A stretch of DNA of 8,048 nt, from assembly GCA_018648945.1 (NCBI GenBank), contig JABGQJ010000341.1, positions 1-8,048 on the forward strand, written 5' to 3'. The translations under genes and the position numbers were made by a program. Position 1 is the stretch's first letter. Every line of letters begins with the position of its first letter. This document shows, piece by piece, positions 1-4,579 of this stretch. Origin of the DNA: Victivallales bacterium (GTDB lineage Bacteria; Verrucomicrobiota; Lentisphaeria; Oligosphaerales; Lenti-02). Under the pieces are notes generated by a model. That model made no database searches. It was not told the DNA's origin and worked only from the letters and a program-made list of their open reading frames with translations.

Positions 1-79
1 GGGTAAAGATCAACGTCATGCCCGACTGGGTCTGGGGGGATGCAGGGAGCGGCGGCGGGTTGGCAGGTGGCCGTTGCAT
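1..79 (-). CDS. GspK/PilX-like minor pseudopilin, N-terminus only (cut by window edge)
   Basis: This is the first 26 codons of a minus-strand gene that leaves the window on the left. From the ATG at 79 the product has a 20-residue proline-rich leader ending in Ser-Gly, followed by MTLIFT. That is the layout of a type IV prepilin leader cut after Gly20, with a hydrophobic helix starting at Met21. The fifth residue after the cut is Phe instead of the usual Glu; GspK/PilX-type proteins often lack Glu at this position, so this class is the best guess. I chose the start at 79 because AAAGGAG lies 6 nt upstream. An in-frame ATG at 151 overlaps the stop of the preceding gene (ATGA) but has no Shine-Dalgarno sequence. 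It is the third pseudopilin gene of the leftward operon. The hydrophobic helix itself lies outside the window, so the family is inferred from the leader alone. Confidence 0.55.
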   Translation of the reverse strand, partial: MQRPPANPPPLPASPQTQSGMTLIFT

Positions 80-84
80 GGTTG

Positions 85-91
85 GCTCCTT
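85..91 (-). promoter_or_regulatory. Shine-Dalgarno sequence of the third pseudopilin gene
   Basis: AAAGGAG on the minus strand sits 6 nt before the ATG at 79. It favours that start over the in-frame ATG at 151, which overlaps the stop codon of the PilW/GspJ-like gene as ATGA. Confidence 0.6.
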
Positions 92-147
92 TGGGAGGTG
101 GCTCGTTGGGCAGTGCATGGTGGTGAACGGGGTTCCCGCTGTGCGCT

Positions 148-858
148 TCATTCGTCTGCGAACTGGGCGGCAGGTATCTGGACTGTCTTGCGGAAGGTCC
201 GGCTGTGCTGGTCGGCGAAGTCATCTTGCCGGTCTCCCCCAAGGACCTTCCACCGCTCGAAGGACTTGGGATCCAGAATGGTAACCTCAATGCCGACCAG
301 GGCCGGGCACTGGCTGGCTTGGTTGGGCGTGCGGATGGCCAAGCGCTGGTCATAGCAGGTGATGCGGAAGTCGAGAACCCGGTCGATGACTGGCTGGTAG
401 CCGGTCTGGTTGCCCGCATCGTCGCGGTCGCCATAGGGGTTCCAGTCCTCGCTGCGGTCATCCACCTCGGCCCGCTCCAGCGTCGTCTCGTTCAGGCGGT
501 AGCCGACCTCGAGCAACGAGGTGCCGCCGCCGGCGCCGGACTCGTTGGCGGAGACGAACCAGAGTTGGTCGTCGCCGGGCTGGTGGATCTTGATGTCGAG
601 GTCGGGAAGGTCGTCTTCGCGGGCTGCCGTCAGGCGCAGGTCGCGAGTGATCAGTGAGAACACGGCGCGGGCATCCGCCCCGAGGGCCGCGAGCCGGAGC
701 GACCCGTTGTAGGAGCGCTGCATGTTGCTGTAGAAGCGAATGAGAGTGGCGCCCAGTACGGCGACGATGGCCACGGTGGCGAGCAGCTCGACGAGGGTGA
801 AGCGGTGCCGCAGCGGGCGTCTGCGGGCTGCGCTTGAGTTGTGGCGAGGGGCGGACAT
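148..858 (-). CDS. PilW/GspJ-like prepilin-type protein
   Basis: This 236-residue protein is probably a minor pseudopilin that helps initiate or cap a type II secretion or type IV pilus-like fibre in the inner membrane and periplasm. It has a short basic leader (residues 1-19) followed by FTLVELL with Glu at +5, and a hydrophobic helix at about 20-40. After the helix come an 'ITRDLRLT' segment and a beta-rich C-terminal region containing 'VLDFRITCYD' and 'LVGIEVTILD', as in PilW/GspJ-type proteins. Cys residues in 'ITCYD' and 'SQCPA' could form a disulfide. The residue before the predicted cut is Arg19 (codon 804-802, CGC), not the usual Gly, which could impair processing. I chose the ATG at 858, 5 nt after the stop of the PilV-like gene; there is no clear Shine-Dalgarno sequence, so reinitiation is likely. 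The frame stays open upstream to 1155, but that stretch lies over the PilV-like gene. The family is sure only at the level of a prepilin-type N-terminus. Confidence 0.85.
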   Translation of the reverse strand: MSAPRHNSSAARRRPLRHRFTLVELLATVAIVAVLGATLIRFYSNMQRSYNGSLRLAALGADARAVFSLITRDLRLTAAREDDLPDLDIKIHQPGDDQLWFVSANESGAGGGTSLLEVGYRLNETTLERAEVDDRSEDWNPYGDRDDAGNQTGYQPVIDRVLDFRITCYDQRLAIRTPNQASQCPALVGIEVTILDPKSFERWKVLGGDRQDDFADQHSRTFRKTVQIPAAQFADE

Positions 859-863
859 GGGGA

Positions 864-1475
864 CTAGAGCTCCGGCCGGTAGACTTCGATCTGGTAGAGC
901 GATTTGTGGCGGCTGGCGTAGGGCTTCTCCGTGGGCCAACTGATCTCGACATTGAGCGCGATTGCCTCGTCCGTCGAGAACGTGATGTCGCGCCAGGTGC
1001 CGCTGTCGTAGTGGGAGATGACGATCGGGGAGCGCCATACTCTGCAACTGCCCGAGAATTGGACGTCCGTTTTGTCGGCCCCGACCTGCACGACGCGGAA
1101 GAACTGATTGCCGGCTCCCGCGATGGTGTAGGAGGCCACGTCCTGCTTGAACCAAGGTTCCCAGGCTCCGGCCGCGGGGTCGTCGCCGGTTGGCTTGTTG
1201 TCGGGGAGCGCAGCCGCATACGTCTCCCAGTTGTCCTGGTCGTCGCTCGGCGGCACCACCATGTGGGCCTTGAGCAAGTGCAGGAACTGATCGGCGTGCT
1301 GAGCGGCGTAGGTCTCGCCGAGCGCGACCTGATTGGCTCGCAGGCCGGCAGGGAAGAGGGCGGCAAGGCTGATCATGCCAAAGGCGAGGAGGCCGAGCCC
1401 GAGGACGACCTCGATCATGCTGAAGCCGCGGTGTCGGCAGGTCTGCTTCGTAGGGCTGAGAGCCAAGTTCGTCAT
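864..1475 (-). CDS. PilV/GspI-like prepilin-type protein
   Basis: This 203-residue protein is a likely minor pseudopilin and the first gene of the leftward operon. Residues 1-17 form a leader ending in RHRG, followed by FSMIE, so prepilin peptidase should cut between Gly17 and Phe18, and Glu22 is the conserved +5 glutamate. The hydrophobic helix runs about 18-42 and ends in 'ALFPAGLRANQ', a pattern I associate with PilV-like proteins in pseudopilin cassettes of Verrucomicrobia and related phyla. The C-terminal half (about 100-203) is rich in Trp and Tyr and likely a globular beta domain; no enzyme motif is visible. I chose the ATG at 1475 because it puts the leader at normal length and has AGGA 11 nt upstream. 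The open frame continues to an ATG at 1595, which would give an implausible 57-residue leader. A sigma-54-like element lies upstream at 1542-1558. Confidence 0.85.
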   Translation of the reverse strand: MTNLALSPTKQTCRHRGFSMIEVVLGLGLLAFGMISLAALFPAGLRANQVALGETYAAQHADQFLHLLKAHMVVPPSDDQDNWETYAAALPDNKPTGDDPAAGAWEPWFKQDVASYTIAGAGNQFFRVVQVGADKTDVQFSGSCRVWRSPIVISHYDSGTWRDITFSTDEAIALNVEISWPTEKPYASRHKSLYQIEVYRPEL

Positions 1476-1541
1476 CGTCGTGTCAATCCTGAGTGTTGCT
1501 TTCGCAGTCTCGCGGGAATGGTGATGATCCGCACAGCCTGT

Positions 1542-1558
1542 AGCATGGAGCCTGCCAA
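1542..1558 (-). promoter_or_regulatory. Candidate sigma-54 promoter of the pseudopilin operon
   Basis: Read on the minus strand, this is TTGGCAGGCTCCATGCT. It has the invariant GG-N10-GC spacing of -24/-12 promoters and matches 11 of 14 defined positions of YTGGCACGrNNNTTGCW. Transcription would start near 1531, leaving a leader of about 56 nt to the ATG at 1475. Alone it could be chance; it gains weight from the better match facing the other way at 1710-1725. Confidence 0.35.
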
Positions 1559-1663
1559 CTTCTTGGGCGCGGGGCGGCGACGGGAAAGAGAGCATGGGAA
1601 TGCGTCCTTGTGGAGCCTTGGAAAATCATGGAGAAGAGGAGGATAGAGCTATTTTATGGTACC

Positions 1664-1709
1664 CCTTCTGCCGCTGGATTCCAGTTGGTCGGGCATCGTT
1701 CGCAGAAGG
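1664..1709. promoter_or_regulatory. 8-bp dyad with nested palindrome in the divergent promoter region
   Basis: CCTTCTGC (1664-1671) and GCAGAAGG (1702-1709) form a perfect inverted repeat around a 30-nt spacer. The spacer holds the 11-bp palindrome CTGGATTCCAG (1674-1684). The right arm abuts the -24 element at 1710. The dyad would lie roughly 130-180 bp upstream of the leftward start, a normal distance for an enhancer-binding activator site, but is very close to the rightward promoter. A regulator site is an inference; no known operator is recognised. Confidence 0.3.
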
Positions 1710-1725
1710 TGGCACACGGATTGCT
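1710..1725 (+). promoter_or_regulatory. Sigma-54 (RpoN) promoter of the GspF/PilC-like gene
   Basis: TGGCAC-N5-TTGCT matches the core sigma-54 consensus exactly, with GG and GC separated by 10 nt. The start of transcription should be near 1736, giving a leader of about 43 nt to the ATG at 1779. Such promoters need RpoN and an ATP-dependent enhancer-binding activator, as known for pilin genes in Pseudomonas (PilR) and Myxococcus. No convincing sigma-70 promoter is visible: a TTGACA at 1745-1750 has no -10 partner at the right spacing. Confidence 0.6.
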
Positions 1726-1778
1726 AGTAAAAACCCACTATTGTTTGACAGTGCGTTTTTCAACCATGGAGCTGTTCT

Positions 1779-3167
1779 ATGGCAATCGCGACTCAGCCTC
1801 GCCCGACGCCCCCCCCGCAACCGAGTGCGTCTCAGCAGCGTGCGAAAGAAAAATTCGAATACTTGGCGATGGATGACAGCGGTCGGGAATTGCGCGGCAC
1901 GGTGATGGCGGTTGATGATGTGGCCGCAGTCACCAAACTGACGGCCCAGGGGCTGTTCCCCATCGAGGTGTGGTCGAAGAAGAAGCGCCCCCGCGCGAAG
2001 GCAGCGGCCAAATCACTGGCCGCGAAGAAGGGGCGGACGCGGGAGGAGATGGCGCAGTCGCACGCGCCCAGCAAGGCCCGCAGCATTGGGCAGATGCTTG
2101 GTCTCGGGGCCGTGATCAAGAAGAAGTACCTGTGCACCATCACCCGCCAACTGTCCACCATGCTCGATGCGGGGCTGCCTCTGCTGCTTTCGTTGCGCAC
2201 GTTGCAGGAGCAGTGCGGCCGCAGTCCCGCGCAGAAGGCCATGAAGGAAGTGCTGCGGGAGCTCGTGCGCTACGTGGAGAGTGGCATGCCGTTCTCCGAG
2301 GCCCTGTCCATGCACCCCCGTTCGTTTAGCCAGCTCTATGTGGGGTTGGTGCGCGCAGGGGAGGCGGCGGGTGCCTTGGAGGAGGTCCTGGCTCGTCTGG
2401 CCGAGTATATGGAGAAGAGCCAGAGGATGCGCAAGAAGATCATATCGGGAATGACGTATCCAGTTGTGGTGCTGGTGATTGCGGTCTGCATTACGTTGGG
2501 TCTGATGATGGGGGTTGTCCCTCAGTTTGCGGAGATGTTCGACGAGCTTCTAGAAGACGTGCCGTTGCCCGGCCTGACCCTGCTCGTTATCAGCATCAGC
2601 GGGCTGTTGGTCCACAGAGCCCATCTGCTCTTCGGTGGTGTCTTCGCCTGCGGCATCATGCTGAAGGTGTTTGTCCGCACGCGCACCGGCAAGTACCTCT
2701 TTGATTGGTCCATCGTCACCTTTCCTCCCCTGCGCTCGCTGGTGCGGAAGATCGAGGTGGCCCGCTTCTGCTCCACGTTGGGCACATTGCTGGATGCGGG
2801 CGTGCCGATTCTGGATGCCCTGCACATCCTCGCCGAGACCTCCACCAACGAGCTGTTGACTCGGACGATCCACGAAATCCATGCCTGTGTGTCCGAAGGC
2901 GACAAGGTCGCCAAGCCACTGGACAAGTGCAAGATCTTCCCAAAGATGGTGGTGCGCATGGTCGATGTCGGGGAGAAGACGGGAGCCCTGCCGAAGATGC
3001 TCAAGCGGATTGCCCATGCGTACCAGGAGGAGGTCGAGATGGCCTTAGAGGCCATGATCAGCCTCATTGAGCCACTGATGATCTGCTTCCTGGCGGTGAT
3101 GATTGGCGGCATCGTTCTTGCTCTGTTCCTGCCGCTGGTCAAGATCATCGAGCAGTTGGGCATGTGA
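1779..3167 (+). CDS. Type II secretion/type IV pilus platform protein (GspF/PilC family)
   Basis: This is a 462-residue polytopic inner-membrane protein of the GspF/PilC (T2SSF) family, the platform that couples the cytoplasmic assembly ATPase to extrusion of pseudopilins. After a proline/glutamine-rich tail (1-24), the family N-terminal domain begins at KFEYLAMDDSGRELRGTV (about 25-65). A Lys/Ala/Arg-rich linker follows (67-90). The two T2SF domains lie at about 116-243 and 324-446. Each carries the family's Gly-Glu signature: 'VRAGEAAGALEEVL' at 191-204 and 'VDVGEKTGALPKML' at 395-408. Hydrophobic segments lie at about 225-247, 266-295 and 428-455. The start at 1779 has GGAG 7 nt upstream; the later ATG at 1866 would cut the N-terminal domain. 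The gene stands alone, divergent from the pseudopilin operon, with no ATPase or prepilin peptidase in the window. Whether it serves a secretion system or a pilus cannot be told from sequence. Confidence 0.93.
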   Translation: MAIATQPRPTPPPQPSASQQRAKEKFEYLAMDDSGRELRGTVMAVDDVAAVTKLTAQGLFPIEVWSKKKRPRAKAAAKSLAAKKGRTREEMAQSHAPSKARSIGQMLGLGAVIKKKYLCTITRQLSTMLDAGLPLLLSLRTLQEQCGRSPAQKAMKEVLRELVRYVESGMPFSEALSMHPRSFSQLYVGLVRAGEAAGALEEVLARLAEYMEKSQRMRKKIISGMTYPVVVLVIAVCITLGLMMGVVPQFAEMFDELLEDVPLPGLTLLVISISGLLVHRAHLLFGGVFACGIMLKVFVRTRTGKYLFDWSIVTFPPLRSLVRKIEVARFCSTLGTLLDAGVPILDALHILAETSTNELLTRTIHEIHACVSEGDKVAKPLDKCKIFPKMVVRMVDVGEKTGALPKMLKRIAHAYQEEVEMALEAMISLIEPLMICFLAVMIGGIVLALFLPLVKIIEQLGM

Positions 3168-3182
3168 TCCCGCATGTTTGCG

Positions 3183-3208
3183 GCGAACGGTCCTCACGGG
3201 CCGTTCGC
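3183..3208. repeat. Strong inverted repeat between the platform gene and lexA
   Basis: GCGAACGGTCC and GGGCCGTTCGC pair over 11 positions (one G-U wobble in RNA) around a TCAC loop, starting 16 nt after the upstream stop codon. No T-run follows it on either strand (AAAAA follows on the plus strand), so it is not a standard intrinsic terminator. It may still mark the 3' end of the platform mRNA or be a protein-binding palindrome in front of lexA. Confidence 0.55.
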
Positions 3209-3247
3209 AAAAACGAGAAATCGCAAGAACGAGAAACGCACGAGAAA
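3205..3247 (+). repeat. 16-bp tandem repeat in the lexA upstream region
   Basis: TCGCAAAAACGAGAAA (3205-3220) is followed directly by TCGCAAGAACGAGAAA (3221-3236), identical at 15 of 16 positions. A shortened third unit CGCACGAGAAA follows (3237-3247). ACGAGAAA thus occurs three times, spaced 16 and 11 bp. The first unit overlaps the right arm of the preceding inverted repeat. It could be an operator array, perhaps for LexA autoregulation, but it does not match the SOS boxes I know, such as CTGT-N8-ACAG or the Gram-positive GAAC-N4-GTTC type. Confidence 0.6.
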
Positions 3248-3259
3248 CCCGGAAAAAGA

Positions 3260-3287
3260 CTGCCAAATCGCGGCTCACGGCTGGCAG
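3260..3287. promoter_or_regulatory. Inverted repeat CTGCCA-N16-TGGCAG upstream of lexA
   Basis: Perfect 6-bp arms at 3260-3265 and 3282-3287 end 4 nt before the possible -35 hexamer at 3292. The position would suit an operator or an upstream regulatory site, but the arms are short and the pairing could be chance. Confidence 0.25.
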
Positions 3288-3291
3288 GGCG

Positions 3292-3320
3292 TTGAAAAGA
3301 ATGCTATTATTTAGTATATG
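3292..3320 (+). promoter_or_regulatory. Possible sigma-70 promoter of lexA
   Basis: TTGAAA (3292-3297) and TATATG (3315-3320) are 17 nt apart in an AT-rich island that stands out from the GC-rich surroundings. The -10 match is only 4 of 6. If used, transcription would begin near 3327 and the leader would be very short, overlapping the AAAAGGAG ribosome site. Confidence 0.35.
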
Positions 3321-3341
3321 CAAAAGGAGCATAGCGAGACC

Positions 3342-3962
3342 ATGAAAGGACTCACTGACAAGCAGCAGGCGATGTTGGACTACACTGCGTATTTCATGCG
3401 CACGGAGGGCATGGCCCCCACGGTCTACGAACTGGCAGAGCATTTCGGCATCAAGTCCGCCACGTCCCTGGCCCACTTGCGGGCTCTCCAGAGGAAGGGC
3501 TACGTGACCCGCAGTTCGAAGGCTCGTAGCCTTGCCCTGGTGCATTCCCCTACCCCGAACCGCGACGAACTGGTTCTGCGGGTGCCATTGTTGGGCCGGG
3601 TCAGCGCGGGTGTTCCTCTGATGGCGGAGCAACAGCTGGAGGGGGAAGTCATGCTGGACCCCTCACGACTGCCTGCCGGCACGGGGGGGCACCGCCTCTT
3701 CGGTCTGCGCGTAACTGGCGAGAGCATGCGGGATGCGGGGATTCTCGATGGTGACATCGTGGTCGCCAAGCAGACGAACCAAGCCGCCATCGGGGATGTG
3801 GTTGTGGCGATGGTGGACAACGAGACTACCGTGAAGACGCTGTACATGGATGGTCGGATGGTCGAGTTGCGGGCCGCCAACCCCGCCTACCGTTCCCTCT
3901 TCTACCCGCTTGACAAAGTGGGCATACAGGGCGTTGTTATTGCCCTGCAACGAACCTACTGA
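3342..3962 (+). CDS. lexA: LexA repressor (SOS response)
   Basis: The product is a 206-residue LexA, close in length to the 202 residues of E. coli LexA. It represses DNA-damage genes and cleaves itself when RecA filaments form. Residues 1-65 are the winged helix-turn-helix (MKGLTDKQQ, then 'APTVYELAEHFGIKSATSLAHLRALQRKGYVTR'-like helices at 25-56). The cleavage site is Ala89-Gly90 in 'GRVSAGVP'. The catalytic dyad is Ser128 in 'VTGESMRDAGILDGD' and Lys165 in 'ETTVKTLY'. I chose the ATG at 3342 because MKGLTDKQQ aligns with the start of E. coli LexA (MKALTARQQ). AAAAGGAG is 12 nt upstream, which is long. An in-frame ATG at 3318 would add 8 residues but has no ribosome site. It is the likely head of a run that includes ruvAB, known SOS genes in E. 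coli. All catalytic residues are present. Confidence 0.97.
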   Translation: MKGLTDKQQAMLDYTAYFMRTEGMAPTVYELAEHFGIKSATSLAHLRALQRKGYVTRSSKARSLALVHSPTPNRDELVLRVPLLGRVSAGVPLMAEQQLEGEVMLDPSRLPAGTGGHRLFGLRVTGESMRDAGILDGDIVVAKQTNQAAIGDVVVAMVDNETTVKTLYMDGRMVELRAANPAYRSLFYPLDKVGIQGVVIALQRTY

Positions 3963-3989
3963 ACCAAACGCGAGCACTGATGCATTGAT

Positions 3990-4034
3990 GTGCGCCCTGG
4001 CACCGACCTGGTGGGGTTGCGAGCCGGGGCGCAC
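3990..4034 (+). ncRNA. Structured RNA element between lexA and the downstream gene
   Basis: GTGCGCCCTGG (3990-4000) pairs with CCGGGGCGCAC (4024-4034) over 11 positions including one G-U. Inside it CACC (4001-4004) pairs with GGTG (4010-4013) around a GACCT loop, giving a stacked hairpin with a bulge of 10 nt on the 3' side. No U-run follows directly. It may attenuate or stabilise the transcript between lexA and its neighbours; it does not match a riboswitch class I recognise. It is predicted by eye only. Confidence 0.35.
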
Positions 4035-4074
4035 CCTTCTCCCGCCGATGTGCCGCCGAACTTCCGGGGGAAAC

Positions 4075-4542
4075 ATGGCGATGGCGATTCTGCGAAGGGC
4101 GGGTCTGCCCGCCGCTCTGCTTGCCCTGTTGACGGTGGCGGCAGCACAGACCGACCGTCGGAATGTGCAGATGGAGCGTCGCCGACAGGAGCTGAAGCTG
4201 GAACTGTTGCGCGAGCGGGCGCGCATCATCCGGGACGACCCGGATGCAGCGTCGCTCAGAGGACGCATCGAGGCGCTTCAGGCCAAGTTGGGCCGGCTGG
4301 TGGATGACAAGCCGGCAGTGCGGAGGCTGGTGCAGCAGGGAAAGGGGCGGAGACTGGAACTACTGCGCGAGCGGGCCCGCATCATCCGGGATGACCCCAT
4401 TGCGGCGAGGCTCCGGGAACAGGTCGAGAAGTCCCAGCTTGAGTTGGGCCGACTGGTGGATGCCGAGCCGGCCGTGCAACGGTTGCGGGCCGAACTTGCC
4501 GCAGTCGAGAAAGTGTTGAAGCGCGAACCGAGATCCCGCTGA
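4075..4542 (+). CDS. Exported two-repeat coiled-coil protein, function unknown
   Basis: I do not recognise this 155-residue protein. Residues 1-24 look like a Sec signal peptide: a short basic start (LRR), a hydrophobic core (about 11-22) and a likely cut after AAA24. The mature part is very rich in Arg, Glu, Leu and Ala and should be almost all helical. It consists of two 52-residue repeats (42-93 and 94-145), identical at 32 of the first 44 positions, each with LELLRERARIIRDDP, then LGRLVD and PAV.RL. The ATG at 4075 was chosen because it begins the signal peptide and follows a G-rich GGGGGA; the ATG at 4081 is also possible. The frame is open upstream into lexA, but that part is not protein-like. 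It starts 112 nt after lexA and ends 37 nt before ruvA, in a place where ruvC is often found. An envelope structural role is possible; no enzyme motif is visible. Confidence 0.7.
   Translation: MAMAILRRAGLPAALLALLTVAAAQTDRRNVQMERRRQELKLELLRERARIIRDDPDAASLRGRIEALQAKLGRLVDDKPAVRRLVQQGKGRRLELLRERARIIRDDPIAARLREQVEKSQLELGRLVDAEPAVQRLRAELAAVEKVLKREPRSR
4198..4509 (+). repeat. 156-bp internal tandem repeat in the exported coiled-coil gene
   Basis: Two copies (4198-4353 and 4354-4509) encode the 52-residue units of the exported protein. The DNA is most alike in the first 45 nt of each copy, where GCGCGAGCGGGC and GCATCATCCGGGA recur with few changes, and it diverges toward the end of the unit. This suggests an internal duplication kept by selection on the protein. 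Confidence 0.8.
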
Positions 4543-4568
4543 GGCGGCAGTGCCCGAACGACCCAATT

Positions 4569-4573
4569 AGGAG
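4569..4573 (+). promoter_or_regulatory. Shine-Dalgarno sequence that fixes the TTG start of ruvA
   Basis: AGGAG lies 6 nt before the TTG at 4580. No ATG or GTG in the ruvA frame occurs near here, and the next residues (ISHLQGTL) match the RuvA N-terminus, so TTG is the start. Confidence 0.75.
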
Positions 4574-4579
4574 TGGCCG

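Larger units (their letters stand above)
1646..1782 (+). repeat. Duplicated start-codon context (GAGCTRTTYTATGG)
   Basis: GAGCTATTTTATGG at 1646-1659 and GAGCTGTTCTATGG at 1769-1782 are identical at 12 of 14 positions. The second copy contains the ATG of the platform protein and the AG of its GGAG ribosome site. The first copy has an ATG at 1656 preceded by GGAGG and opens a 23-codon frame that stops at the TAG inside the sigma-54 element region (1725-1727). No similarity flanks the pair, so it may be a partial duplication or chance. Confidence 0.35.

Noticed and set aside
458..1366. 302-codon minus-strand frame
   Set aside because: It is out of frame with the two pseudopilin genes on the same strand and is a Ser/Arg/Pro-rich shadow.
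834..1646. 270-codon plus-strand frame
   Set aside because: It is antisense to the PilV-like gene, whose leader and +5 Glu are clear; the product shows no protein-like pattern.
1745..1767. TTGACA hexamer as a sigma-70 -35 element
   Set aside because: The sequence 16-18 nt downstream is CATGGAGC, with no -10 likeness.
1610..1876. 88-codon plus-strand frame containing IELFYG and MELFYG
   Set aside because: The repeat is explained by the duplicated DNA around the platform start. The frame overlaps the real gene and the sigma-54 promoter.
3183..3215. Intrinsic terminator after the platform gene
   Set aside because: The hairpin is strong but is followed by AAAAACG on the plus strand and lacks a T-run on either strand, so I list it only as an inverted repeat.
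3205..3247. CRISPR-like repeats or replication iterons
   Set aside because: The units are contiguous, only 16 bp and fewer than three full copies, with no spacers and no replication gene nearby.
3850..4074. Upstream extension of the exported repeat protein into lexA
   Set aside because: The frame is open, but the part before 4075 overlaps lexA and the stem-loop region, and a signal peptide begins cleanly at 4075.
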